Shown here in pieces: positions 1 to 6,566 of a stretch of DNA of 6,932 nucleotides (position 1 is its first letter; each line of letters starts with the position of its first letter). The DNA is taken from positions 1 through 6,932 of the forward strand of contig JANXVQ010000511.1 in assembly GCA_025351545.1 (NCBI GenBank), given 5' to 3'. Below the pieces are notes generated by a model. That model did no database searches. It worked only from the letters and a program-made list of their open reading frames with translations, and had not been told where the DNA came from. Made by a program: the position numbers and the translations under genes. Origin of the DNA: Spirosoma sp. (GTDB lineage Bacteria; Bacteroidota; Bacteroidia; Cytophagales; Spirosomataceae).

Positions 1-2154
1 GAAAACTTTCTGGCAACCAAGTATCTAGGCCAAAAGCGTTTTTCCCTCGAAGGAGGTGAAGTGACAATTCCGGCTTTGGATACAATTATCAACCAGGCGG
101 CCGACATGGGCGTTGAGGAGGTAATGATTGGTATGGCTCACCGGGGACGACTAAATATACTGGCCAACATTTTAGGCAAGTCGTATGAGTCGATTTTCGA
201 CGGCTTTGAAGGGAACGTACCCGAACAGGTACACGGCGATGGTGACGTAAAATATCACCTTGGCTATTCGAGTTTAATCGAAACCAAGTCAGGCAAGCAA
301 ATCAGCGTTAAACTGGCCCCTAACCCATCTCACCTTGAAGCGGTTAACCCAGTGGTTGAAGGATTTGTACGGGCGCAGGCCGATGAAGAATACAATGGTG
401 ATTTCACGAAAATCATGCCTATTCTGATTCACGGTGATGCGGCTGTTGCCGGACAGGGTATTGTATACGAAGTGACGCAGATGGCTAAACTGGCGGGTTA
501 TAAAACCGGCGGTACGGTCCATTTTGTGATTAATAACCAAATTGGCTTTACCACCGATTTTGAGGATGCCCGCTCGTCTATCTATTGTTCGGACATAGCT
601 AAAATCATCGACGCCCCTATTTTTCACGTCAACGGTGATGACCCGGAAGCGGTTATTTTTTGTGCTAGACTGGCCGTTGAATTTCGCGAGAAATTTAACC
701 GTGATGTGTTTATCGACATGGTCTGCTATCGTCGCTATGGCCACAACGAAGCCGATGAGCCAAAGTTCACGCAACCGACGATGTACAACATCATCGAAAA
801 GCATCAGAATCCGCGCGAGATTTACAAAGACCTGCTTATTAAGCGGGGCGATGTAGATGCTGAACTGGCAACGCGTATGGATACGGAATTCAAAAAGCAA
901 TTGCAGGACCGGCTCGACCGCGTCAAGCAAAAAGCAGAAATTCCGTATAAACCCCTTCGTCTGGACCTCGATTGGGCCGAACTACGCTTTAGCGAACCGA
1001 AAGACTTTGGTCAGTCACCCGAAACGGGCGTTTCTGCCGAAGTTCTGGAGACTGTTGGCCAGGCATTGGTTAAAATTCCAGAAGGTTTCAAGCCTCTGAA
1101 ACAGATCGATAAGCTGCTGAAAGACCGGCAAACCATGCTCACCGACACGAAAGTGGTGAACTGGGGTACGGCCGAATTGCTGGCTTACGGTTCTTTGCTG
1201 CTCGATGGCAAACCTGTTCGGTTGAGTGGACAGGATGTGCAGCGTGGCACATTTTCGCACCGTCATTCTGTGCTTCACGATTCCGAAACGAACCAGGCCT
1301 ACTCTTCGCTCGACTTTATTAAAGAAGGGCAACCGAAGTTCCAGGTTTACAATTCGTTGCTTTCAGAATATGGTGTACTGGGTTTTGAATACGGCTATGC
1401 AATGGCTAATCCACATGCACTGGTTATCTGGGAAGCGCAGTTTGGCGATTTCTCCAATGGTGCTCAACTAATTATTGACCAGTTCATTGCCGCTGGTGAA
1501 TCGAAATGGGGTATCCAAAATGGGGTAACTTTGCTGCTTCCACACGGCTACGAGGGTCAGGGCCCGGAGCACTCAAATGCCCGCCCTGAGCGCTATTTGC
1601 AGCTCTACGCCGAATACAACATGGTAGTGGCGAACATTACATCGCCCGCTAACTTTTTCCACCTGATGCGTCGGCAGTTGGTGTGGCCATTCCGTAAGCC
1701 ACTCATTGTGATGTCGCCTAAGTCATTGCTACGTCATCCAAAGTGCGTTTCACCATTGGAAGACCTTACCAAAGGTTCTTTTCAGGAAGTGCTGGGCGAT
1801 AGTTACGCACCGGCGAAGAAAGTAAAACGTGTGTTACTTTGCACAGGTAAAATCTATTATGATTTACTCGAAAAGCAACAGACAGACCAGCGCGACGACG
1901 TCGCTATTGTCCGGTTGGAGCAAATTGCTCCGTTCCCCAAAAATCAACTGGACGCTATATTGAGCGCCTACAAAAAGCCTGAGATTTTCTGGGTACAGGA
2001 AGAGCCCGAAAATATGGGGTCATGGACTTTTCTGTTACGCATTGGTATGAATCTGCCAATTATTGCGCGTAAGGCTGCCGCTTCACCCGCAACAGGATAC
2101 GCAAAAATACATATAAAGGAACAAGCCGACATCGTTCGGAGAGCGTTTGAATAA
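1..2154 (+). CDS. sucA: 2-oxoglutarate dehydrogenase E1 component (5' end outside the window)
   Basis: This is the thiamine-diphosphate-dependent E1 subunit of the cytoplasmic 2-oxoglutarate dehydrogenase complex. It decarboxylates 2-oxoglutarate and passes the succinyl group to the lipoyl arm of SucB. The reading frame is open from base 1, and the first codons (ENFLATKYLGQKRFSLEGGE) are already conserved E1 sequence, so the GTG at 61 is an internal valine. About 717 residues are visible; family members have about 900-930, so roughly 200 N-terminal residues are missing. Landmarks are MAHRGRLN near bases 133-156, the ThDP/Mg-binding HGDAAVAGQG from base 430 with NNQIGF at 532-549, YGHNEADEP at 736-762, and the transketolase-like pyrimidine-binding domain with SGQDVQRGTFSHRH (from about 1225) and EAQFGDFSNGAQ (from about 1432). 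No frameshift is seen. The stop is TAA at 2152-2154. sucB follows after 98 nt on the same strand, probably in one operon. Confidence 0.97.
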   Translation, partial: ENFLATKYLGQKRFSLEGGEVTIPALDTIINQAADMGVEEVMIGMAHRGRLNILANILGKSYESIFDGFEGNVPEQVHGDGDVKYHLGYSSLIETKSGKQISVKLAPNPSHLEAVNPVVEGFVRAQADEEYNGDFTKIMPILIHGDAAVAGQGIVYEVTQMAKLAGYKTGGTVHFVINNQIGFTTDFEDARSSIYCSDIAKIIDAPIFHVNGDDPEAVIFCARLAVEFREKFNRDVFIDMVCYRRYGHNEADEPKFTQPTMYNIIEKHQNPREIYKDLLIKRGDVDAELATRMDTEFKKQLQDRLDRVKQKAEIPYKPLRLDLDWAELRFSEPKDFGQSPETGVSAEVLETVGQALVKIPEGFKPLKQIDKLLKDRQTMLTDTKVVNWGTAELLAYGSLLLDGKPVRLSGQDVQRGTFSHRHSVLHDSETNQAYSSLDFIKEGQPKFQVYNSLLSEYGVLGFEYGYAMANPHALVIWEAQFGDFSNGAQLIIDQFIAAGESKWGIQNGVTLLLPHGYEGQGPEHSNARPERYLQLYAEYNMVVANITSPANFFHLMRRQLVWPFRKPLIVMSPKSLLRHPKCVSPLEDLTKGSFQEVLGDSYAPAKKVKRVLLCTGKIYYDLLEKQQTDQRDDVAIVRLEQIAPFPKNQLDAILSAYKKPEIFWVQEEPENMGSWTFLLRIGMNLPIIARKAAASPATGYAKIHIKEQADIVRRAFE

Positions 2155-2160
2155 ATTCAG

Positions 2161-2248
2161 TTGTGAGTTGTAAGTGACTAAGTTGTTTTACGGGTTAACC
2201 AGCCGGTACATAGACTTATTCACTTACGACTTGCGCCCTTACAACTCG
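2161..2248. repeat. Intergenic inverted repeat with short-unit arms and core AACCAGCCGGTACA
   Basis: This fills most of the sucA-sucB gap. The left arm AGTTGTAAGTGACTAAGT (2166-2183) faces ACTTATTCACTTACGACT (2214-2231), with 16 of 18 positions complementary. The 30-nt loop contains the palindrome GGTTAACC (2193-2200) and the core AACCAGCCGGTACA (2197-2210). The arms are built from loose 7-8-nt units (TTGTGAG, TTGTAAG, TGACTAAG on the left; ACTTATTC, ACTTACG on the right). A second right-hand segment, CTTACAACTC (2238-2247), is a perfect 10-nt complement of 2165-2174, so two alternative pairings are possible. The core matches 12 of 14 bases of the loop of the repeat at 5582-5642. There is no T-run after it, so it does not look like a terminator. 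I infer a dispersed palindromic repeat; its effect on sucB expression is unknown. Confidence 0.7.
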
Positions 2249-2252
2249 ATAT

Positions 2253-3881
2253 ATGGCCGTTGACATGAAAATCCCTCCTGTGGGGGAATCCATTACCGAA
2301 GTAACCGTTGGCACCTGGTATAAGAAAGAAGGTGACCACGTAAAAATGGACGATGTTCTTTGTGGGCTCGACTCCGACAAGGCGACGTTCGAATTAACGG
2401 CCGAAGCCGATGGCGTTCTGCATATTCTGGCTCAGGAAGGCGATGTATTGCCTATTGGTGCCAGTATTTGTACGATTGACAGCGGTGGAAGTACCCCAAG
2501 TCCTGCCCCAACAGCCGAACCAGCCAAGGTAGAAACGCCGGTACAAGCTGCCCCTGCGCCACAAACTGCACCCGCCGTACAAGCCGTAGCAGAACCTGTT
2601 CAGGCGCCTGTTGCCAGTTCAGCGGCAAGTGTTATCGAGATGAAAGTTCCGGCCGTGGGCGAATCCGTTACGGAAGTGACGATTGCCTCGTGGAGCAAAA
2701 AAGATGGCGATCAGGTTGCCCTCGACGAAGTACTGTGTGAGCTTGAATCAGACAAAGCTACGTTTGAACTTCCAGCCGAAGCCGCCGGAATACTGCGTAT
2801 TGTTGCTCAGGCAGGCGAAACCTTGCCGATTGGTGCGCTGATTGCTAAAATTGAAGTAGGTGCAGGTGTTGCCGTAGCTCCGTCAACTACACCGGCTCCA
2901 GCTACGAATGCACCAGCCCCTGAAGTTGCTTCCAATAGTCAGAACGGGAACGGCTATGCCGCTCATTATCCGTCGCCCGCAGCCGCCAAGATTTTGGACG
3001 AAAAAGGCGTTAGTGCTCAACAGGTTCAGGGTACTGGTGTTGGTGGCCGTCTAACAAAAGATGACGCCATGAAGGCCTCACCCGCTCCGGCACCAGCCGT
3101 TCAGTCCAACGTTCCGGCTCAACCGGCCGCACCGAAACCAGCTACCGCAACGCCATCAGCGGCCCCCGCAGCAATCGGAGAGCGCGGTCAGCGCCGGGAG
3201 AAAATGACCTCACTTCGCCGGACAATTGCCCGTCGATTGGTAGCCGTTAAGAACGAAACAGCTATGCTGACCACCTTTAACGAGGTGGACATGAAAGCCG
3301 TTATGGATTTGCGGAATAAATACAAAGACAAATTCAAAGAAAAAAACGGGGTGGGACTTGGCTTCATGTCATTCTTCACGAAGGCCGTTTCTATTGCTCT
3401 TAAAGACTTCCCGGCGGTGAACGCGCAAATTGATGGCGATCAAATGGTCTTCAATGATTTCTGCGATATTTCGATTGCCGTTTCGACAGAACGCGGCCTG
3501 GTTGTTCCGGTTATTCGGGATGCCGATAAACTAAGTTTTGCCGGTATTGAAAAGGAAATCGTTCGGTTAGCCGGACTAGCTCGTGACAACAAGCTGACTA
3601 TCGACCAGATGACGGGTGGCACGTTCACCATCACGAATGGCGGCACGTTCGGTTCCATGCTTTCAACACCAATTATCAACGCACCACAATCGGCGATTCT
3701 GGGCATGCACAACATTGTTGAGCGGGCAGTAGTTGTTAATGGTGAGATTGTGATTCGACCAATTATGTATCTGGCTTTATCTTACGATCACCGGATTATC
3801 GACGGCAAAGAATCGGTTAGCTTTCTGGTTCGTGTGAAACAAATTCTGGAAGATCCTTCCCGTATTATATTCGATATGTAA
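2253..3881 (+). CDS. sucB: 2-oxoglutarate dehydrogenase E2 (dihydrolipoyllysine succinyltransferase), two lipoyl domains
   Basis: This is the 542-residue E2 core of the 2-oxoglutarate dehydrogenase complex (synonym odhB). Its lipoyl arm takes succinyl from SucA, transfers it to CoA, and is reoxidised by E3. Domains in order: lipoyl 1 (about 2-76, lysine 43 in DSDKAT), an Ala/Pro linker (80-125), lipoyl 2 (about 128-202, lysine 168 in ESDKAT), a second linker, the peripheral subunit-binding domain (239-274, with [14 protein letters not shown] and [12 protein letters not shown]), a third Ala/Pro linker, and the acyltransferase domain (about 312-542). The catalytic motif is YDHRIIDGK, with His513 and Asp517. 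It is about 130 residues longer than the single-lipoyl E. coli SucB because of the extra lipoyl domain and linker. Succinyl rather than acetyl specificity is inferred from the adjacent sucA. The ATG at 2253 was chosen because it places the first lipoyl strand at the usual distance; ATG 2265 is possible but would clip it. No clear Shine-Dalgarno sequence is seen. Confidence 0.95.
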   Translation: MAVDMKIPPVGESITEVTVGTWYKKEGDHVKMDDVLCGLDSDKATFELTAEADGVLHILAQEGDVLPIGASICTIDSGGSTPSPAPTAEPAKVETPVQAAPAPQTAPAVQAVAEPVQAPVASSAASVIEMKVPAVGESVTEVTIASWSKKDGDQVALDEVLCELESDKATFELPAEAAGILRIVAQAGETLPIGALIAKIEVGAGVAVAPSTTPAPATNAPAPEVASNSQNGNGYAAHYPSPAAAKILDEKGVSAQQVQGTGVGGRLTKDDAMKASPAPAPAVQSNVPAQPAAPKPATATPSAAPAAIGERGQRREKMTSLRRTIARRLVAVKNETAMLTTFNEVDMKAVMDLRNKYKDKFKEKNGVGLGFMSFFTKAVSIALKDFPAVNAQIDGDQMVFNDFCDISIAVSTERGLVVPVIRDADKLSFAGIEKEIVRLAGLARDNKLTIDQMTGGTFTITNGGTFGSMLSTPIINAPQSAILGMHNIVERAVVVNGEIVIRPIMYLALSYDHRIIDGKESVSFLVRVKQILEDPSRIIFDM

Positions 3882-3889
3882 TCGTTAAC

Positions 3890-3944
3890 GTAATTCACAA
3901 AAAAGCCGCTCTGAAGTTTTCAGAGCGGCTTTTTTGTGAATTAC
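3890..3944. terminator. Bidirectional rho-independent terminator between convergent sucB and gpmI
   Basis: A perfect 26-bp inverted repeat has arms at 3890-3915 and 3919-3944 and a 3-nt loop (GTT). The inner stem is GC-rich (GCCGCTCTGAA). It is flanked by an A6 run on the left and a T6 run on the right, so a transcript from either strand has a stem followed by a U-run. It starts 8 nt after the sucB stop and ends 10 nt before the gpmI stop, which is what a shared terminator for two convergent genes should look like. Confidence 0.93.
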
Positions 3945-3954
3945 TGTTTTTTAT

Positions 3955-5532
3955 TTACTCCTTAATCAAGCTTATGCCCCCCATTTCGGGTGGTTGCGGA
4001 ATGCCCATAAGGTGTAGGATCGTGGGGGCAATATCGGCTAGTTTACCATCTTTCAATGCAGGATGATAATCTTTATCGATCAAAATACACGGTACTAAGT
4101 TGATCGTGTGGGCGGTATTAGGCGTACCATCGTCATTAGTCATGTATTCGGCATTGCCATGATCAGCAATGATAATAGTCGTATAGCCATGTTCTAATGC
4201 CGCTTCGGTAACGGCCTTTGCACAGGCATCAGCCGTTTCGGCAGCTTTTATAACAGCCTCAAATACACCCGTATGGCCCACCATATCGGTGTTGGCAAAG
4301 TTCAGGCAGATAAAATCAACTTCTTCTTTTTCTAATTCAGGAATGATCGCATTACGGATATCATAGGCCGCCATTTCAGGTATCTGGTCGTATGTCTTCA
4401 CCGGTATGGTAATCGACACGCCCTTATCATCCTGAATTGCCATTTCTTTCGGCGAAGGGCAAAGGAGTCTTTTCTCTCCTGTAAAAGGTTCTTCGCGTCC
4501 GCCTGAAAAGAAAAATGTAACGTGGGGATATTTTTCTGTTTCAGCGATCCGAATCTGCTTTCGACCCGCTGCGGCAATTACTTCACCCAATGTATTTTGC
4601 AAGTTGTCTTTATCGTAAATCACCTTTACGCCGACAAACTCACTGTCATAATTGGTCATTGTAATATAATTCAGCGCCAGTTTCGTCATGCCCTGCTCCG
4701 GAAAATCCTTCTGCGTTAGGGCTTGTGTAATTTCACGACCTCGATCCGTACGGAAATTGAAGCACAGCACTACATCACCTTCTTCAATAACGGCAACCGG
4801 CAACCCATCAGCTTTGCTTACAATTAGCGGCTTTATAAATTCATCGGTAACACCAGCATCATATGATTCCTGTATTGATTTCGTTACGTCGGTAGCGGCT
4901 ATCTTTTCGCCTTCGCCCTTTACCATCGCGTCGTAGGCTATTTTAACCCGTTCCCAACGGTTATCGCGATCCATGGCGTAATAACGACCAATAACATTGG
5001 CAACTTGTCCGGTAGTAACGGCCATATGTGCCTGTAAATCAGTCAAATACCTAATGCCCCCTTTAGGATCGGTGTCACGTCCATCGGTAAAGGCATGAAC
5101 GAAAACGTCGGTTAAGCTGTGCGCATGGGCAATGGATAGCAAGCCTTTAATATGGTCAATGTGTGCGTGAACACCCCCATCAGATACCAGCCCGATAAAA
5201 TGCACTTTCTTGCCATTCGCTTTGGCATAGGTCAGGGCATCGACCAGAACTGGTTCCTTGTCGAGCGTATGCTCGTCAACGGCTTTATTTACCCGCACCA
5301 GATCCTGATAAACCACTCGGCCAGCCCCAAGATTCATGTGGCCTACTTCGGAGTTACCCATCTGGCCCGCAGGTAGACCAACGGCCAGTCCCGATGCTTC
5401 CAGTGTGCTGTTCGGGTACTTTAAATACAGCGAGTTCACAAACGGCGTGTGAGCCGCTTCAATAGCCGATACTTCGGGCTTGAGCGGAATGCCCCAGCCG
5501 TCGAGAATGATGAGAATGACTTTTTTGTCCAT
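3955..5532 (-). CDS. gpmI: 2,3-bisphosphoglycerate-independent phosphoglycerate mutase
   Basis: This cytoplasmic glycolytic/gluconeogenic enzyme interconverts 3-phosphoglycerate and 2-phosphoglycerate through a phosphoserine intermediate and needs two divalent metals, usually Mn. The protein has 525 residues, close to the family's usual 510 or so. Seen in the sequence: N-terminal metal site ILDGWG (Asp11), phosphoserine loop QMGNSEVGHMNLGAGR (nucleophile Ser61), substrate-binding SDGGVHAH (His123), FTDGRDTDP (Arg152), FNFRTDRGREIT (Arg261, Arg264), EKYPHVTFFFSGG (Lys334), and the C-terminal alkaline-phosphatase-like metal ligands NTDMVGH (Asp416, His420), ADHGNAE (Asp457, His458) and NTAH (His475). 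The start ATG at 5530-5532 puts DGWG at the usual place. It is the last gene of the minus-strand cluster, 88 nt after the phosphatase gene, and ends at the shared terminator. No strong ribosome binding site is seen. Confidence 0.97.
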   Translation of the reverse strand: MDKKVILIILDGWGIPLKPEVSAIEAAHTPFVNSLYLKYPNSTLEASGLAVGLPAGQMGNSEVGHMNLGAGRVVYQDLVRVNKAVDEHTLDKEPVLVDALTYAKANGKKVHFIGLVSDGGVHAHIDHIKGLLSIAHAHSLTDVFVHAFTDGRDTDPKGGIRYLTDLQAHMAVTTGQVANVIGRYYAMDRDNRWERVKIAYDAMVKGEGEKIAATDVTKSIQESYDAGVTDEFIKPLIVSKADGLPVAVIEEGDVVLCFNFRTDRGREITQALTQKDFPEQGMTKLALNYITMTNYDSEFVGVKVIYDKDNLQNTLGEVIAAAGRKQIRIAETEKYPHVTFFFSGGREEPFTGEKRLLCPSPKEMAIQDDKGVSITIPVKTYDQIPEMAAYDIRNAIIPELEKEEVDFICLNFANTDMVGHTGVFEAVIKAAETADACAKAVTEAALEHGYTTIIIADHGNAEYMTNDDGTPNTAHTINLVPCILIDKDYHPALKDGKLADIAPTILHLMGIPQPPEMGGISLIKE

Positions 5533-5581
5533 AGGTTCAATGAGTGAAAGATTTTAAAGGTGAAATCGGACCGCCGAAGCG

Positions 5582-5642
5582 GAGCGAAAGAATGAAAGAG
5601 TGGAAACCATCCGGTCCAATTCACTCTTTCATTCTTTCGCTC
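5582..5642. repeat. Perfect 21-bp inverted repeat with 8-nt unit arms and core AACCATCCGGTCCA
   Basis: The arms at 5582-5602 and 5622-5642 are perfect reverse complements. The 19-nt loop contains AACCATCCGGTCCA (5605-5618). The right side is a degenerate 8-nt tandem array: ACTCTTTC (5623-5630), ATTCTTTC (5631-5638), GCTCTCTC (5639-5646), then a partial GCTCA. The left arm carries the mirrored GAAAGAAT and GAAAGAGT units, and a stray related GAGTGAAAGA lies at 5542-5551. The right arm overlaps the 3' end of the phosphatase gene, including its stop codon. No T-run follows on either strand, so it is not a standard terminator. The loop core resembles that of the repeat in the sucA-sucB gap, with the same 3-nt spacing from core to right arm. 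I infer a dispersed repeat element lying between two cotranscribed genes, where the RNA hairpin could affect mRNA processing or stability. Confidence 0.8.
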
Positions 5643-6139
5643 TCTCGCTCATTAAGATTATGCTGTTGCATCAAATACGTCAATAACTGACGGCAGCAAC
5701 GGAGGGTAATCTGGTACACCTCTTCAAAAACTTCCGGACCTTCGTAGTAAGGGTCCGGCACGTTGGGCTGATCGCTTACATCCGGGTCGAATTCGCGAAG
5801 TAAAAAAATTGTATCCGTAGAATACAGCCCCGTGCTCCGATAGTTAAGCTTTTCTATGGCCTCGAGATTGGTTTCATCCATTGCCACAAAATAATCGAAC
5901 TGGGCTAGGTCTTCGCCAATTAAGCGTCGGGCGCGGTGTGAGAGCGTTAGGTTATGTTCGAGCGCGTTTTCGCGGGTTCGGCGATCAGGCAATTGACCGA
6001 GGTGAAACGACGCCGTTCCGGCCGAATCAGCCCGAATTTGTTTGTCTAGCCCAGCTTCGGCAACCAACGTCCGAAATACACCCTCCGCAACGGGTGATCG
6101 GCATATATTACCGTAACAAACGAAGAGGACATTTAACAT
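5621..6139 (-). CDS. Low-molecular-weight protein tyrosine phosphatase
   Basis: This is a 172-residue cytoplasmic phosphatase of the LMW-PTP family, which hydrolyses phosphotyrosine in proteins through a cysteinyl-phosphate intermediate. The P-loop is at the extreme N-terminus (VCYGNICRS: Cys8 nucleophile, Arg14, Ser15). The general-acid loop is DPYYEG (Asp129). The Ile in GNICRS fits tyrosine phosphatases; the arginine phosphatase YwlE has Thr there. The start ATG at 6137-6139 gives the family's typical short lead to the P-loop. The fold should end near residue 160. The last dozen residues (NLNERESERMKE) form a charged tail, and the part from Glu166 onward, with the TGA stop, is encoded by the right arm of the inverted repeat at 5582-5642. 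It lies between the division gene and gpmI on the same strand. Its substrate is unknown; capsule-regulating Wzb-type enzymes belong to this family, but no polysaccharide genes are nearby. Confidence 0.93.
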   Translation of the reverse strand: MLNVLFVCYGNICRSPVAEGVFRTLVAEAGLDKQIRADSAGTASFHLGQLPDRRTRENALEHNLTLSHRARRLIGEDLAQFDYFVAMDETNLEAIEKLNYRSTGLYSTDTIFLLREFDPDVSDQPNVPDPYYEGPEVFEEVYQITLRCCRQLLTYLMQQHNLNERESERMKE

Positions 6140-6146
6140 AATGACG

Positions 6147-6179
6147 AATAAAGACCGAGCCGTAGGCCCGGTCTTTATT
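6147..6179 (-). terminator. Hairpin between the division gene and the phosphatase gene, possible weak terminator or attenuator
   Basis: A 15-bp stem has arms at 6147-6161 and 6165-6179 and a 3-nt loop. Read on the minus strand it is AATAAAGACCGGGCC, TAC, GGCTCGGTCTTTATT, with one G-U wobble; on the plus strand the same position is an A-C mismatch, so the RNA hairpin fits minus-strand transcription better. It overlaps the division gene's TAA stop and ends 7 nt before the phosphatase ATG. The trailing TCTTTATT is only moderately T-rich, so termination is probably partial at best. It may instead shape access to the phosphatase start. Confidence 0.6.
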
Positions 6180-6489
6180 ATTTTTCTAACAGTTCGTTCT
6201 TCTCATTCACAATAACAAACACGTCTTCACCAGGCTTTCTCATGAGATATTTTTCTCGGGCAAACTTCTCGCGAAGACGATCATTGCCGAGCACTTCCTG
6301 CCGTTCTATCTGCACCGCCTTAATTCTAGCCTGATAATATTTAGCATCACCGTCAAGTTCGCGTAGTTTCCACCAGTTTCGAACCTGGGTTAGCAAATCA
6401 TTCGCATCAAAAAACGTCATCCACACCAACAGTCCCAAGCCGGTGGCGACATAGAAATTACGGAGATAGCGGAAAAGACGGTTAAACAT
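6178..6489 (-). CDS. Septum formation initiator family protein (DivIC/FtsB-like)
   Basis: This is a 103-residue single-pass inner-membrane protein with the layout of DivIC/FtsB: a short cytoplasmic start (MFNRLFRYLRN), one hydrophobic segment (about 13-28, YVATGLGLLVWMTFFD), a charged stretch likely to form a periplasmic coiled coil (about 34-70), and the conserved ending REKFAREKYLMRKPGEDVFVIV (about 74-94). Family members join FtsL and FtsQ/DivIB in the divisome and help activate septal wall synthesis. That role is known for the family and inferred here. The length is normal. It follows eno, an arrangement also known in Proteobacteria (eno-ftsB), which supports the call. The ATG at 6487-6489 lies 2 nt after a 16-bp hairpin arm, and no Shine-Dalgarno sequence is visible. 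Confidence 0.88.
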   Translation of the reverse strand: MFNRLFRYLRNFYVATGLGLLVWMTFFDANDLLTQVRNWWKLRELDGDAKYYQARIKAVQIERQEVLGNDRLREKFAREKYLMRKPGEDVFVIVNEKNELLEK

Positions 6490-6491
6490 AG

Positions 6492-6563
6492 TTTTGGTGG
6501 TGTCGGGTTAAAGATGGCACCGCAGCCGCGGACGGTCGGCCACCCGGCCCGACACCACCAAAA
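6492..6563. repeat. Inverted repeat filling the eno to division-gene gap
   Basis: The perfect 16-bp arms TTTTGGTGGTGTCGGG (6492-6507) and CCCGACACCACCAAAA (6548-6563) enclose a 40-nt GC-rich loop. Inside it, TGGCACCG (6515-6522) can pair with CGGT (6533-6536) and GCCA (6539-6542) across a 2-nt bulge, giving a two-tier hairpin with CCGCGG (6526-6531) near the tip. It begins 3 nt after the eno stop and ends 2 nt before the division gene's ATG, so it occupies almost the whole 77-nt gap. No T-run follows on the minus strand, which argues against a normal terminator. I infer a possible translational or processing element, or a dispersed repeat. Confidence 0.7.
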
Positions 6564-6566
6564 ACG

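Noticed and set aside
289..930. 213-codon open frame on the minus strand inside sucA
   Set aside because: It lies wholly opposite the conserved ThDP-binding region of sucA, has no recognisable domain, and is best explained as an antisense shadow.
61..2154. GTG at 61 as the true start of the E1 gene
   Set aside because: The frame is open upstream to base 1 and encodes conserved E1 sequence (KYLGQKRFSLEGGE) directly before it, so the gene is simply cut by the window edge.
2161..2248. Insertion sequence remnant between sucA and sucB
   Set aside because: There is no transposase fragment, and no target-site duplication could be recognised; the element is under 90 nt and structured as arms around a core.
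3440..3715. Minus-strand open frame inside the sucB catalytic domain
   Set aside because: It lies opposite highly conserved acyltransferase sequence and has no recognisable protein features of its own.
2253..3881. Pyruvate or branched-chain dehydrogenase E2
   Set aside because: Two lipoyl domains would allow this, but the gene directly follows the 2-oxoglutarate dehydrogenase E1 gene on the same strand, and the GES(I/V)TEVT lipoyl start is typical of succinyltransferases.
5152..5376. Plus-strand open frame inside gpmI
   Set aside because: It is antisense to the conserved gpmI region containing the phosphoserine loop and substrate-binding motifs, with no independent support.
5582..5642. Rho-independent terminator for the phosphatase gene
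   Set aside because: The stem is perfect but AT-rich in its units and no T-run follows on the minus strand; the shared core with another locus fits a repeat element better.
5582..5651. CRISPR array
   Set aside because: The units are 8 nt with no spacers, and there are no cas genes in the window.
5621..6139. Arsenate reductase or protein arginine phosphatase instead of a tyrosine phosphatase
   Set aside because: The P-loop CYGNICRS carries Ile where the arginine phosphatase YwlE has Thr, the DPYY acid loop is typical of LMW-PTPs, and the extra redox cysteines of arsenate reductase are not in their expected places.
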